The notes: generated by a model not told the origin, from the letters alone. A stretch of DNA of 64,000 nt from Blastocatellia bacterium UBA7656 (GCA_002483445.1 DLHY01000069.1:26300-90299); one strand, 5' to 3'. Shown: positions 1-8,172, counted from the stretch's first letter. Numbers and translations are program-made.

Positions 1-1483
1 CGAGATTCTGAAATAGAAACTCATTGCCTATTCTACGGGCAGGATCTCCTGTGCATTTCTCTTCCCTGCCGAGGACGGCGAAACTGACTCCGGCTTTTTC
101 GAGCAGTTGAGCCGTCGCCCGCGTGACCCGTGTGTTGCGCTCGACGAGCGCGCCGCCGCAGCCCACCCACAACAGCACTTCAGCATCGTCGGCCTGATCG
201 ATTGTCTGCACGTTCAACCCTTCGGCCCAGTCCATTCTCCCCAGCGATGTCCCGCGGAAGGGATGGCCGCGCGATTCGATTGAAGTGACGGCTTCCTGCA
301 TCGTGTCAGGGAAATCAGCTTCCTCCATCACCAGAAAGCGGCGCATATCTACAATCTTCGGCATCTGCTCGATGAACACGGGACAGGCTTCCATGCAGGC
401 GCCGCAGGTCGTGCAGGCCCACAGAGCATCGGGCGATGTCGCTTCAACTGTGCCGATGATCGGCGAATTGAATGCGGAGTGCGGAGTGCGGAGTGCAGAA
501 TTGCCGTTCTGAATTCCGCGTTCCGAATTCCGCATAAACAATTGCAGGTCGAGGATGATATCGCGCGGCGAGAGCGATTTGCCGACCGTGTTGGCCGGAC
601 AAAAGTTGGTGCAGCGACCACATTCCGTGCAGGCATCGAAGTCAGCAAGGTCTTTCCACGTGAAAGCGGCCAGTGAGTTGACGCCGAGAGTTTCGGCCTT
701 GTCAAAATCTATGTGCCTGAGCGAAGCCCCGACGGGAGCGAGCGACGCGGTGTAGATGTTGAACGGCGAAAATGCAACATGCGCCATCTTGGTGTAAGGC
801 GCCCACGCGATGAAACCGAAAACGAGAACCGCGTGAGTCCACCAGACTGCGGCGTGAGATTGCTTCAAGGTTTCATCGCTCATTAGCGGCCCTGAAGCGC
901 GGGCTATGAGATAGCCGAACGGAGACCAGTGACCCCACGGATCGGAAGTCGCCGCGATGCGCCACCCCTCGACGAGAAAGCCCGTCACGGCGATGAGAAA
1001 AATCACTGCGAGAATCATCGCGGCTTCGTCCGTGTAGACTAATTTTTTCGGCCTCTGAATCGAGCGGCGAAACGCTGCCATGAGGATGCCGACGATGGTG
1101 AGCGCGCCGAAAACATCGACGAGGAAAGATTGAAAGTAGAGATAAAATTTGCCTCGCATGATGGGGAGGCCGAAATCCTGATGAATGAAAACGACTGTCG
1201 TCGCAAGTGTGAGGATTATAAATCCCGTGTAGATGAGCGTATGGAAAATTCCCGCACTCGTGTCCCGCGTAGTGCGACGCTGGGCTAAAGCGTGGGTGAT
1301 AAGTTTTCGGATTCGCTCTATCGGGCGGTCAGTTCGATCAAGCGGAAGTCCGCGCTTCCACACTCGGACGCGGCGATAGAAACCGAAACCAGCGATGACG
1401 AGCGTAGGCACGAGAAGGGCGTACATCGCCCATACCTGGGTGATATTCCAGAAGACCTCTCTTGTCGCCTGGGAGTCGTTCAT
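1..1483 (-). CDS. Membrane FeS ETF:quinone oxidoreductase (EMO-like), partial
   Basis: The gene runs off the left window edge; about 494 N-terminal residues are visible. Its ATG overlaps the etfA stop codon (ATGA), so it is translationally coupled to etfAB. Several hydrophobic helices fill residues 10-220 (NarI-like cytochrome b region). Two ferredoxin-type clusters follow, C285-C288-C291-C295 and C357-C360-C363-C367, then the start of a cysteine-rich CCG/HdrD-like domain (GCGG near residue 443). This order matches the membrane FeS/b-type EMO proteins that pass electrons from ETF to menaquinone; the role is inferred from family and operon. Oddity: residues about 316-338, between the two clusters, are encoded by a word-repeat hairpin (471-536). 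Confidence 0.88.
   Translation of the reverse strand, partial: MNDSQATREVFWNITQVWAMYALLVPTLVIAGFGFYRRVRVWKRGLPLDRTDRPIERIRKLITHALAQRRTTRDTSAGIFHTLIYTGFIILTLATTVVFIHQDFGLPIMRGKFYLYFQSFLVDVFGALTIVGILMAAFRRSIQRPKKLVYTDEAAMILAVIFLIAVTGFLVEGWRIAATSDPWGHWSPFGYLIARASGPLMSDETLKQSHAAVWWTHAVLVFGFIAWAPYTKMAHVAFSPFNIYTASLAPVGASLRHIDFDKAETLGVNSLAAFTWKDLADFDACTECGRCTNFCPANTVGKSLSPRDIILDLQLFMRNSERGIQNGNSALRTPHSAFNSPIIGTVEATSPDALWACTTCGACMEACPVFIEQMPKIVDMRRFLVMEEADFPDTMQEAVTSIESRGHPFRGTSLGRMDWAEGLNVQTIDQADDAEVLLWVGCGGALVERNTRVTRATAQLLEKAGVSFAVLGREEKCTGDPARRIGNEFLFQNL
471..536. repeat. Word-repeat hairpin (GCGGAGT family) inside EMO gene
   Basis: Tandem copies of the 7-bp word GCGGAGT are followed by inverted copies (TTCCGCG, TTCCGCA) across a short spacer. 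The same word family forms intergenic hairpins at 30184-30241 and 42669-42738. Here it lies in frame inside the EMO coding sequence and is translated as about 22 residues between the two ferredoxin motifs. Confidence 0.8.
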
Positions 1484-2451
1484 TTCTTTGTGCCAGAGAG
1501 TGTTTCCCGGAGAAGGGGGACGACTTTTCTGTAATCCTCGACTATTCCGAAGCGGCAGCGTTTGAAGATCGGCGCGTCCGGATCGATGTTGATTGCCGCG
1601 ACAACTTTCGCATCGGAGATTCCTGCAAGGTGTTGACTTGCGCCTGAAATCGCCACGGCGATATAGAGGCCGGGCGCGACTTTTTTGCCCGTCTGCCCGA
1701 CCTGCCACGAAGGCGGAACCCATCCGGCGTCACAGGCGGCGCGCGAGGCTCCCATCTGCGCGCCTATCGCGTCGGCAAGTTGCCGCAATTCCTCGAATGG
1801 TTCTGGCCCGCCCAGTCCCCGCCCGCCAGAGACGATTACCTGCGCGTCTTCGAGCCGCGTTGCGCCAGAGGCTTCGCGTTTGCGCTCGATGATGCAAGCG
1901 CGAAAATCGCCCGATAAGTCCAAAGTGAATTTTTCAATCTGTGCGACGCGCTCTGTTCGCATCTCGGCGGGAGCGAACGCGCGCGCCCGCAGCCATACGA
2001 CAGCCGGGTATCGCTTGAGTTCGATTATGGCGGCGGCCTTGCCTCCGTAAACGCTACGGGTGACGCGAAGCGCATCAAGGTGAGACTTCAATTCAGTAAC
2101 ATCGCCCACCGCGCTGCCACCGAGGCGGTGAGCCAGCCGCGGGGCAAGCTCCTGACTGTAAGTGTCGTTCGCAAGCAGCGCAACGCGCGGCGAGAGTTGT
2201 TTGCAGACTGCGACGAGAACGCACAGATACGGCTCTGTGTCGTATTCGGAAATCTCCGACTGATCGACGGCGATGACGCGATCTGCGATGGCGGCGACTG
2301 AAGAGTTCATCGGCTCGTTTTGCGGGCCGATGATCAGCGCGTGGAGTTTGCAGCTTAGGGTATCGGCGAGTCGTCTTCCTTCGCCGAGGATTCCCTGCGT
2401 GGCTCCGTCAAAGCCGGCTGAGGCAAAAAGTATTGCGAGGATATCGCTCAT
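1480..2451 (-). CDS. etfA: Electron transfer flavoprotein alpha subunit
   Basis: A 323-residue protein of normal EtfA length. The C-terminal half (from about residue 205) has the conserved FAD-binding domain: GRGLGGPEPF, then GASRAACDAGW, the GQTGKKV segment, IAVAISGASQH and the AINIDPDAPIF region that holds the FAD. The N-terminal half is the variable domain that packs on EtfB. It lies 15 bp downstream of etfB and overlaps the EMO gene by 4 bp. With EtfB it forms the soluble heterodimer that collects electrons from acyl-CoA dehydrogenases; one such dehydrogenase at 13302 carries the same operator. Confidence 0.95.
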   Translation of the reverse strand: MSDILAILFASAGFDGATQGILGEGRRLADTLSCKLHALIIGPQNEPMNSSVAAIADRVIAVDQSEISEYDTEPYLCVLVAVCKQLSPRVALLANDTYSQELAPRLAHRLGGSAVGDVTELKSHLDALRVTRSVYGGKAAAIIELKRYPAVVWLRARAFAPAEMRTERVAQIEKFTLDLSGDFRACIIERKREASGATRLEDAQVIVSGGRGLGGPEPFEELRQLADAIGAQMGASRAACDAGWVPPSWQVGQTGKKVAPGLYIAVAISGASQHLAGISDAKVVAAINIDPDAPIFKRCRFGIVEDYRKVVPLLRETLSGTKK

Positions 2452-2466
2452 AAAAATTTCTATGCG

Positions 2467-3270
2467 CTAAAGCGCGTCGGTCACTTCTTGGATTCGCCGC
2501 GCGAGATTTTCGACTCTGGATTCGAGGCTGTCGCCCTCGATGAACTCGCACTGAGTTTCTTTGACCGGAATGAGCAGGTCTACGATTTCGTAGTAAGAAT
2601 TGGCCGCTCGTATCGAGGCAGCATCTGTATCCAGATCATCAAGCGTCCATTTGGTCAAAGTCTGTCGATAGGACATCATCACATCGCGGGTCTTTGGAAC
2701 ACGCGGGACGTTATGCTCATCGTTGGTTATGGTGACGACTACTGGTGGCTTTGCGGCGAAGATTTCCCATCCCGCGTCGGTCTGGCGTTTGAGTCTTAGA
2801 CCATCAGAGTCGGAATCGATGTGATCGACGAAATTCACGCAGGGAACGCCCAGTTCTTCGGCAAGCAGAGCGCCGGTTTGCCCCGCTCCCCAGTCGCCTG
2901 ATTCGCGACCGACGAGGATGAGATCGAAATCGCCGATCTTGCGAATCGCAGCAGCAAGCGCACGAGCTACCGCGAAAGGGTCGGGGTGAGGATGTCCGTC
3001 GTTGATGACCAGAGCAGCCGCGTCCGCTTTCATAGCAAGAGCCTTGCGGAGCGAGTCCTCGGCGCTTTCCGAGCCAAAGCTGAGAACGGTTATGCGACCG
3101 CCTGCGCGTTCTCGAAACTGAAGAGCGGTTTCAAGCGCGTTCTCGCAGAAGATGTTTGTTACGAGATTGGCGGATCCGCGAGCAGCTTCCCTGCGCTCCG
3201 AGTCGATGCGGAAATCGCGCGCAGGAACTTCAGGATCGAGTATTTGTTTTATGCAGACTACGATGTTCAC
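2467..3270 (-). CDS. etfB: Electron transfer flavoprotein beta subunit
   Basis: A 267-residue EtfB beginning MNIVVCIKQILDPE, the typical opening of the family. It contains the AMP/FAD-binding segment DLILVGRESGDWGAGQTG and the VNFVDHID region. First gene of a three-gene operon (etfB-etfA-EMO). A sigma70-like promoter and a palindromic operator lie about 100 bp upstream (3366-3411), so fatty-acid-responsive repression is likely, by inference from the operator shared with the acyl-CoA dehydrogenase gene at 13302. Confidence 0.95.
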   Translation of the reverse strand: MNIVVCIKQILDPEVPARDFRIDSERREAARGSANLVTNIFCENALETALQFRERAGGRITVLSFGSESAEDSLRKALAMKADAAALVINDGHPHPDPFAVARALAAAIRKIGDFDLILVGRESGDWGAGQTGALLAEELGVPCVNFVDHIDSDSDGLRLKRQTDAGWEIFAAKPPVVVTITNDEHNVPRVPKTRDVMMSYRQTLTKWTLDDLDTDAASIRAANSYYEIVDLLIPVKETQCEFIEGDSLESRVENLARRIQEVTDAL

Positions 3271-3365
3271 AGGCGTAATTTATAACCTCAAGCCCGCCCT
3301 TGCACAACCCGTTGATGCCTGACACAGCAGGCAAATCTGAAATGGGCCATACTCATATATTCTCC

Positions 3366-3383
3366 TTACCGAATGGTCGGTAA
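3366..3383. promoter_or_regulatory. Palindromic TetR-type operator of etf operon
   Basis: TTACCGA-ATGG-TCGGTAA: perfect 7-bp inverted arms with a 4-bp centre, abutting the -10 element of the etf promoter. A related palindrome (CTACCAA-CCGG-TCAGTTA, 14739-14756) lies in the same place relative to the acyl-CoA dehydrogenase promoter. Shape and position fit a TetR-family repressor site such as those controlling fatty-acid degradation; no regulator gene is in the window. Confidence 0.65.
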
Positions 3384-3411
3384 TTCTAAGGACGGGGAGA
3401 GCCTGTGTCAA
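3383..3411 (-). promoter_or_regulatory. Sigma70-like promoter of etf operon
   Basis: On the minus strand TTGACA (3406-3411), a 17-bp spacer and TAGAAT (3383-3388). It points at etfB; the operator begins right after the -10. Confidence 0.7.
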
Positions 3412-3484
3412 GATAGCTTCGCTCTCGCTTGTGTTTTTGAAAAGCGCGGGAGGCGCTCTCTGATGGCAGTTTCGCATAAATGGA

Positions 3485-3745
3485 TCAATCGCTGGGCAGC
3501 GATTCAAGCCCGTTGGATTTGAGCTTTTTGGCGCAGCTTTCGCAGACGAGAGCCTCGCGGGCGCATTCCCAGCCCACGCCGCCGGGGTCATCCGTGCGGA
3601 CGAACCTTCGGCGATCCCCTATCCACTTCCAGCAGGCATTCACCTTCTGGTGATGCGGGTAGGTAGCTCGTCTTGTCTGAAGTATGACTTTTTGCGCCGG
3701 GGTTCGCGGCGCGGAGACGGTTCCGCAGAGTTCGCATTTGTACAT
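3485..3745 (-). CDS. Small zinc-ribbon protein, unknown function
   Basis: About 86 residues from the ATG of MYKCELCGTVS. Two cysteine pairs, CELC near the N-terminus and CESC near the C-terminus, suggest a zinc ribbon; a further cysteine (WECA) precedes the second pair. The middle is rich in basic residues and tryptophan (NACWKWIGDRR). An upstream in-frame ATG at 3766 would add seven residues, but the family-like start puts the first Cys pair at residue 4. No function recognised. It lies alone between the etf promoter and the restriction-modification genes. Confidence 0.6.
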   Translation of the reverse strand: MYKCELCGTVSAPRTPAQKVILQTRRATYPHHQKVNACWKWIGDRRRFVRTDDPGGVGWECAREALVCESCAKKLKSNGLESLPSD

Positions 3746-3865
3746 TGAGTCAGCCGATACTGGCACAGTGACGCGGGGGGCTGATGTCCGACGACGCCAG
3801 AGAGAGGTTCAGCATCTTCATAACCTTAACGTTTCACCGTACTCCATTCAAAGATTTTAGACGTT

Positions 3866-3893
3866 ACTGATAGTATGTAGACTTAAAAGTATC
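3866..3893. promoter_or_regulatory. Candidate controller-protein boxes upstream of C gene
   Basis: Two adjacent ACT-N-AGT elements: ACTGATAGTATGTA (3866-3879) and GACTTAAAAGTATC (3880-3893), about 20-50 bp before the controller ATG. The first nearly matches the element before the methyltransferase gene (ACTTATAGTATGCA, 5822-5835). This resembles known C-boxes of controller-regulated restriction systems. Confidence 0.55.
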
Positions 3894-3913
3894 ACGACCG
3901 CTAAGTTTCCTCT

Positions 3914-4135
3914 ATGCCAACAAAAACTACGCTTGAAAGATTTGGGGAGCGAGTGCGGACGCTTAGATTGGAAGCTGGGATATCGCAGGAAAAGCTTGCT
4001 GAATTATCAGATCTGCATCGCACATATATAAGCGGAGTGGAAAGAGGCGAAAGAAACCCTTCCCTAACTTCCATATCTCGAATAGCCAAAGCTCTGAAAG
4101 TTTCGCTCAGTAAAGTAATGGATGGAGTTGACTGA
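3914..4135 (+). CDS. Restriction-modification controller (C) protein, XRE family
   Basis: A 73-residue protein that is almost all one Cro/C1-type helix-turn-helix: residues about 8-65, including EAGISQEKLAELSDLHRTYI and GVERGERNPS, the signature of C proteins such as C.Esp1396I. Its stop codon shares one base with the start codon of the downstream endonuclease (TGATG), the usual C-R arrangement. It probably activates itself and the endonuclease and represses the methyltransferase through the ACT-N3-AGT boxes found before both promoters; that part is inference. Confidence 0.88.
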   Translation: MPTKTTLERFGERVRTLRLEAGISQEKLAELSDLHRTYISGVERGERNPSLTSISRIAKALKVSLSKVMDGVD

Positions 4136-4884
4136 TGGCGTCGCCTTACAGCGGGCTTCCTGTCGAGCAGTGGGAAGCGAAAACGAAAGAGATCATAGAG
4201 CAATACCCTCTTGACCTCGAAACTATCCGAGAGATCGCTCTTGCTAGTTGGAGCAGTCTGTGGTTAACGAAGCTAGGCGAAGGCAAGACAGCCATGCCCA
4301 TAGCCGAACTGGATTTGCCAGCTATGGTTGTTGGCTATTTCTTTGAGAAACTTTTTGCCAGAGAGCTACAACTACGCTTTCCGGATCACTGGCGGGGAGG
4401 GCGCAGCAAGGATGAGAAAGACCTTGTTTTCTTGCCCAATTCTCTCTTTTCTACTGAGATGAAAACTTCTGGGCAGTTAGGTACGAAGGTTTATGGGAAT
4501 CGCAGTTACGGGCAGAAATCTGAAAATGAATCCTTTGTAACGAAGGCAGAAAAATCTGGTTATTACATCACTGCAAATTTCCATGGAAAGACTTTAATGT
4601 TGTTGCGCTTGGGATGGATAGATGCATCAGATTGGAGACCACAAGCTTCTTCCACAGGTCAGGCTGCATCTTTACCCAATGAAGTTTACCAATACAAGCT
4701 CGTCAAGATACTTGGTGATTACCGTCTGTGTGCCCCTGTCGGAATTTTGGAAGGAGTGGGTCCAAAAACCATAGACGTATTCGCAAAAGAGAATGTCACA
4801 ACGATACAAGAACTGCTTGATTATGATGGAGGAAATGTAGTGGTGCAAAAATTCCGTGAAAAGCTTGAATCGCTAGAATATTGA
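4135..4884 (+). CDS. Type II restriction endonuclease, ScaI-like
   Basis: A 249-residue protein. The region WRGGRSKDEKDLVFL followed by STEMKTSG supplies a PD-(D/E)xK-type site (candidate D93/D96, E108, K110). A helix-hairpin-helix-like segment (GVGPKTIDVF, about residues 207-230) lies near the C-terminus. Overall it resembles my recollection of the ScaI family, which would predict AGTACT cleavage; specificity cannot be confirmed from sequence alone. It is transcribed with the controller and converges on the methyltransferase, 5 bp away. The whole unit is clearly richer in A+T than its surroundings, as expected for acquired DNA. Confidence 0.75.
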   Translation: MASPYSGLPVEQWEAKTKEIIEQYPLDLETIREIALASWSSLWLTKLGEGKTAMPIAELDLPAMVVGYFFEKLFARELQLRFPDHWRGGRSKDEKDLVFLPNSLFSTEMKTSGQLGTKVYGNRSYGQKSENESFVTKAEKSGYYITANFHGKTLMLLRLGWIDASDWRPQASSTGQAASLPNEVYQYKLVKILGDYRLCAPVGILEGVGPKTIDVFAKENVTTIQELLDYDGGNVVVQKFREKLESLEY

Positions 4885-4889
4885 ACGTC

Positions 4890-5765
4890 CTAATCACCAG
4901 AAGCAATCTCAAGATATTTAGCCTCTCCTGAAAGTTCATGCCCTGAAAACAAAATTCCTTGGGATTCTCTTATTTGTTTGAACTCCAAGAAATCCTTTAT
5001 CCGCTTTGCTGCTATTTCACAATATTCCGATTTAAGCTCGAACCCTATCACTTTGCGTTTTAGGGCTAATGCTACTAAGGCAGTGGTCCCCGATCCTAAG
5101 AATGGATCAAAAATAATATCTCCCTCGTTGGATGAGACCTTGATAATTCGCTCGATTACGGATACTGGAAACTGCGCGGGATGTGGTGTTCTTTCTTTAG
5201 AGGCTCTATTTTTCCCTGACGTTACCTTTGGGATTTGCCAAACGTCAGTAGGGTTCTTCCCCAAAGGATTAACCTTTATCTTCCCATTCTTTTTCTGATT
5301 GGGATATTTAACCTCTGGATCACGCACATCATCCAGATTGAACCTATACTCATGCTCATCCTTGACGTACCAGAGAAATTTCTCATTTCTTGGTGAGAAA
5401 AATCTTTTTCCCGCAACACCAGCACCATAATTCCAAACGATCTCTTGGATCAAATAAAAAGGAATTCTGTCCCAAAGCAAATATGGAATTGGAATAGCCT
5501 TTGCGCGATCAGGAACATTGAGATACCCCAAGTTCAGCCAAAAGGCTCCTTTTCTTTTTGTGAGACGGTATATCTCAGTTATCCATTGCCCGCACCATTC
5601 TAAATACTCTTGAAGCAGAATGGGCTTCTCGTACTCTTTGCCTATATTGTAAGGCGGGCTAGTTACTGTTAGATCAAGAAGACTGTTTGACATTCTTTTC
5701 ATCGCAGGGAAGCAATCTGTGTTGTAAATAAGACATCCTTCAGTGCTGTAATATGGCTCTGTCAT
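4890..5765 (-). CDS. DNA methyltransferase, beta class (probable m4C)
   Basis: The catalytic motif TSPPYNIG (motif IV, about residue 35) precedes the AdoMet-binding motif FDPFLGSGTT (about residue 213), the order of beta-class methyltransferases. SPPY rather than DPPY favours N4-cytosine methylation, consistent with a ScaI-type partner. ATG 5765 is chosen because AAGGA lies 5 bp upstream; another in-frame ATG at 5792 has a poorer ribosome site. A candidate controller box lies about 60 bp before this start. It protects the host genome from the convergent endonuclease. Confidence 0.88.
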   Translation of the reverse strand: MTEPYYSTEGCLIYNTDCFPAMKRMSNSLLDLTVTSPPYNIGKEYEKPILLQEYLEWCGQWITEIYRLTKRKGAFWLNLGYLNVPDRAKAIPIPYLLWDRIPFYLIQEIVWNYGAGVAGKRFFSPRNEKFLWYVKDEHEYRFNLDDVRDPEVKYPNQKKNGKIKVNPLGKNPTDVWQIPKVTSGKNRASKERTPHPAQFPVSVIERIIKVSSNEGDIIFDPFLGSGTTALVALALKRKVIGFELKSEYCEIAAKRIKDFLEFKQIRESQGILFSGHELSGEAKYLEIASGD

Positions 5766-5821
5766 TATATCCTTAACCTGATTTAACAGCATATTCGATT
5801 AACCTGACTAAAAAACCTGTG

Positions 5822-5835
5822 ACTTATAGTATGCA
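5822..5835. promoter_or_regulatory. Candidate C-box before methyltransferase
   Basis: ACTTATAGTATGCA, preceded by TGTG, matches the box before the controller gene at 12 of 14 positions and resembles GTGACTTATAGT operators described for controller proteins. Confidence 0.55.
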
Positions 5836-5910
5836 ACGCACAAAATTTGTCAAGGCTTCCTGTGCTATAGAATGGTTGTCTAACAACATATCGGCCAGAA
5901 ACGCGATTGC

Positions 5911-7206
5911 TCATTCGGCTTGCGCGTGGTGGCGTAGTGATGGGTGTTTGCAGCGGACGACGCCGCCTTCAATCCCGTTTGGGTAGATGAATCCGGTTCC
6001 ATTGCAGTCCGGGCAGCTTTCCACTTCGAGTTTCGGCGCGTCTTTGGTCTTGAGCCATTCCTCTACGAGGGCATCGGCTTCGCCCGTCCGATAGATGGTT
6101 GTTCCATAGCCTCCGGGATTGGTAATTCCCTGCCCTGTGTTTTTGAGGTGATCGGCATAAGCCAGACATTCTTCGAGCGAAAAGGCGGATTTCCCATTGG
6201 CCGGCTCTCCATTCGCTGCGTTGAGGGTCAGAGCAGAAATATTCTTTTTCTTAGCGGGGCTAGGCTCTTTCGTTTTTGGCGAAAACTTTCGCTTCAGGTG
6301 TTCAGCAAAGAAGGCTGGCAGTGATGAGATACCTTCGGCTAGAGATGCGGCCTTTCTTAGCTCATCCATCAACACACACGCACAATCTTTCCACCTTTCT
6401 TGCTCCTGCGGCGAGTCGGACAACTCGCCTCCCATCAGTTCGCGGGCTGTCTCGGCTATGTGCTGCGTGAAGGTTTGCAGTGTGTGTGTGTCATCATCAC
6501 TCATGTTTTTACATGTATTTAAATATACTCCGGTAATTTTTGACTCCAGTACCGCAGTATTTTTTACCGCAGTACCCCGGTACTCCGGTACTGCGGTACC
6601 GGAGTAATCGAGTATCTGATATTCATCTCCCTGGGGGTTATTGTGCTGAGCACGGCGGGCTATCAGGCCTTTGAGAACAAGCCCTGTGATAGCTGCACGA
6701 ATGGTCTTGTCCGAGCGGTATCCGGTTCTTTCCATAAGAGTCGAAACTGTCACCTGACACCAGTCGCGATTGAAGCCGATTGTGAGCCTCAGCATATGAT
6801 CGAATACCTTGCTTTCAGCAGGGGTCAGATTGCGATCAAGCGAATCAGCGGCATTATTCGGCTTTCGATAAAACCGCGTAGTCGGCCCGAAATCGGAAGA
6901 AGTCGATGACTGCGGTACTGCGGTACTGCGGTACTGCGGTACCGCAGTTGTCGACGCAATCAAATTGTGAGTAACTTCCTCCTCATCGTTTTTTTCCTTA
7001 TCAACAACAACATTTACGTTCTCTTTTGGTTTCTGTTTGGACTGCGGTACTGCGGTACTGCGGTACTGCGGTACCGAAGTCTGAGGCAGAATTGCAATGC
7101 CGTCGTCATACTCCTTGAGGAGGTCGTCGAGCGGCGGGCGCTTGCGCGGAGGAGCGAGCGCCTTATCGAGAGTTGCGCTTAGAAGCTGCTTCTCTTTCTT
7201 GTTCAT
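5911..7206 (-). CDS. Replication-initiator-like winged-helix protein
   Basis: A 431-residue protein. Residues about 115-200 form a winged-helix domain like those of phage and plasmid replication proteins (TPAESKVFDHMLRL, then GYRSDKTIRAAITGLVLKGL). A low-complexity linker follows, then a helical region and a C-terminal CPDCNGTG motif with a later Cys/His cluster, possibly zinc-binding. It overlaps the parA 3' end by 44 bp, so they are co-transcribed. Three linkers (near residues 43-56, 87-100, 201-219) are encoded by 8-bp ACTGCGGT words, giving VPQYRSTA-type repeats. The replication role is inferred from the fold type and the parA neighbour; an AT-rich origin was not found. Confidence 0.55.
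   Translation of the reverse strand: MNKKEKQLLSATLDKALAPPRKRPPLDDLLKEYDDGIAILPQTSVPQYRSTAVPQSKQKPKENVNVVVDKEKNDEEEVTHNLIASTTAVPQYRSTAVPQSSTSSDFGPTTRFYRKPNNAADSLDRNLTPAESKVFDHMLRLTIGFNRDWCQVTVSTLMERTGYRSDKTIRAAITGLVLKGLIARRAQHNNPQGDEYQILDYSGTAVPEYRGTAVKNTAVLESKITGVYLNTCKNMSDDDTHTLQTFTQHIAETARELMGGELSDSPQEQERWKDCACVLMDELRKAASLAEGISSLPAFFAEHLKRKFSPKTKEPSPAKKKNISALTLNAANGEPANGKSAFSLEECLAYADHLKNTGQGITNPGGYGTTIYRTGEADALVEEWLKTKDAPKLEVESCPDCNGTGFIYPNGIEGGVVRCKHPSLRHHAQAE
6551..6605. repeat. 8-bp word array with inverted copies (ACCGCAGT family), copy C
   Basis: Seven 8-bp blocks: ACCGCAGT, an ATTTTTT spacer, ACCGCAGT, ACCCCGGT, ACTCCGGT, ACTGCGGT, ACCGGAGT. The last blocks are reverse complements of the first, so the array can fold. 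It lies inside the Rep-like gene, just after its winged-helix domain. Confidence 0.75.
6909..6948. repeat. 8-bp word array, copy B
   Basis: Four exact ACTGCGGT words followed by one inverted word ACCGCAGT, so the end is a perfect palindrome centred on GGTACC. Inside the Rep-like gene, just before its winged-helix domain. Confidence 0.8.
7041..7080. repeat. 8-bp word array, copy A
   Basis: Four exact ACTGCGGT words followed by ACCGAAGT, near the 5' end of the Rep-like gene. Three words make 24 bp, hence the 8-residue protein period. Confidence 0.8.
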
Positions 7207-7975
7207 AGCCGAGTACCTCGAAGATTTCAGCCACCAGCTTTCGGAAGGCGAAAGCCGCCGCCGATTCAGGCGCGGTTTCCATTATGGTCTGCAATGTTGC
7301 TGTCGCCTGACCCACCTGAACCGTGCGAGGGATCGTCGTCCGAAAAACGAAGTCTTCCGTGAATTTTTCCAGCACCTTTTCGCGGATTCCCTTATCGAGG
7401 TTCTGCCGCGATGTGTACATGGTCGAAAGCGCCATCAACTGCATATCGGGAGCGTGCGCGCGCCTGACTTTCGATATGGTTCTGAGCAACTGACCGAGTC
7501 CGAGAAGCGCGAACATGCTCGACTCGATTGGAACTATCGTCAGGTCAGACATCGCAAGCGCGCTCAGAGTCGGCGTGCGCAGGGAGGGCGGCGTGTCAAT
7601 GACGCAAAAATCATAAGCCGGATGCGCAGCCGCAAGCTTCTGCTTGAGAAGCAGTTCGCGCGAGACGGATTGCCCTTCTAGCAACGCCTCCGCATCGGAA
7701 TCGAGACAGGCCGGAATCAAATCGAGACGCGGCCTGACTTTGATCAGGTAATCCGAAAAATCCCTCTTCTCGTCCAGCATAAGACGGTAAGAGGTCAGGC
7801 GAGTTTCTTCCAGTTCCTGAAGGTCTGCGCCCAGAGACGCGCTCAGGTTTCCCTGCTGGTCCAAGTCTATGGCCAGGACGCGCGATCCGGCGCTTGCCAT
7901 CGTCACCGCCAGACTCATCGATGTGGTTGTCTTCGCACAACCGCCTTTGTGGTTTGCAAGCACTATTATTTTCAT
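7163..7975 (-). CDS. parA: ParA-family partition ATPase
   Basis: A 270-residue ParA/MinD-type ATPase. The deviant Walker A box KGGCAKTT is at residues 10-17, Walker A' includes IDLDQQGN, and Walker B is FCVIDTPPS. It lacks the N-terminal HTH of type Ia ParA and so resembles the short plasmid (Ib) or chromosomal form. The start overlaps the upstream small HTH gene by 4 bp (ATGA), and its 3' end overlaps the Rep-like gene. No classical ParB is present; the 66-residue HTH protein is the best candidate partner, by inference. Confidence 0.9.
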   Translation of the reverse strand: MKIIVLANHKGGCAKTTTSMSLAVTMASAGSRVLAIDLDQQGNLSASLGADLQELEETRLTSYRLMLDEKRDFSDYLIKVRPRLDLIPACLDSDAEALLEGQSVSRELLLKQKLAAAHPAYDFCVIDTPPSLRTPTLSALAMSDLTIVPIESSMFALLGLGQLLRTISKVRRAHAPDMQLMALSTMYTSRQNLDKGIREKVLEKFTEDFVFRTTIPRTVQVGQATATLQTIMETAPESAAAFAFRKLVAEIFEVLGYEQEREAASKRNSR

Positions 7976-8172
7976 GCCACCTTACTCGCTCTCTGAGGAA
8001 TCAGAGCAAGGACTTCGGCCTTGCTGAGGAGCTTCACACGCTTGTCAAGGGGGTTGACGAAATAACGAATCGAACCATCTCTGATGAGATAAGCCATCTT
8101 TGCCTGACTCACTCCGAGCAGCCTTCGCCCCTCGGAAACTGTGATCAGATCATTAGGTGTTTCCTGTTTCAT
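7972..8172 (-). CDS. Small excisionase/MerR-like HTH protein
   Basis: A 66-residue protein with a single winged-helix of the excisionase type: LITVSEGRRLLGVSQAKMAYLI, then a basic wing IRYFVNPLDKRVKLL and VLALIPQR. GGAGG lies 9 bp before the ATG. First gene of the HTH-parA-rep operon. The 10-bp direct repeats overlap its promoter, so it may bind them as autorepressor and centromere-binding protein; this is inference. It could also be an ordinary regulator or a remnant excisionase. Confidence 0.7.
   Translation of the reverse strand: MKQETPNDLITVSEGRRLLGVSQAKMAYLIRDGSIRYFVNPLDKRVKLLSKAEVLALIPQRASKVA

Noticed and set aside
6551..7080. Repeat arrays as a CRISPR
   Set aside because: The units are 8 bp and contiguous, without unique spacers, and no cas genes are in the window.
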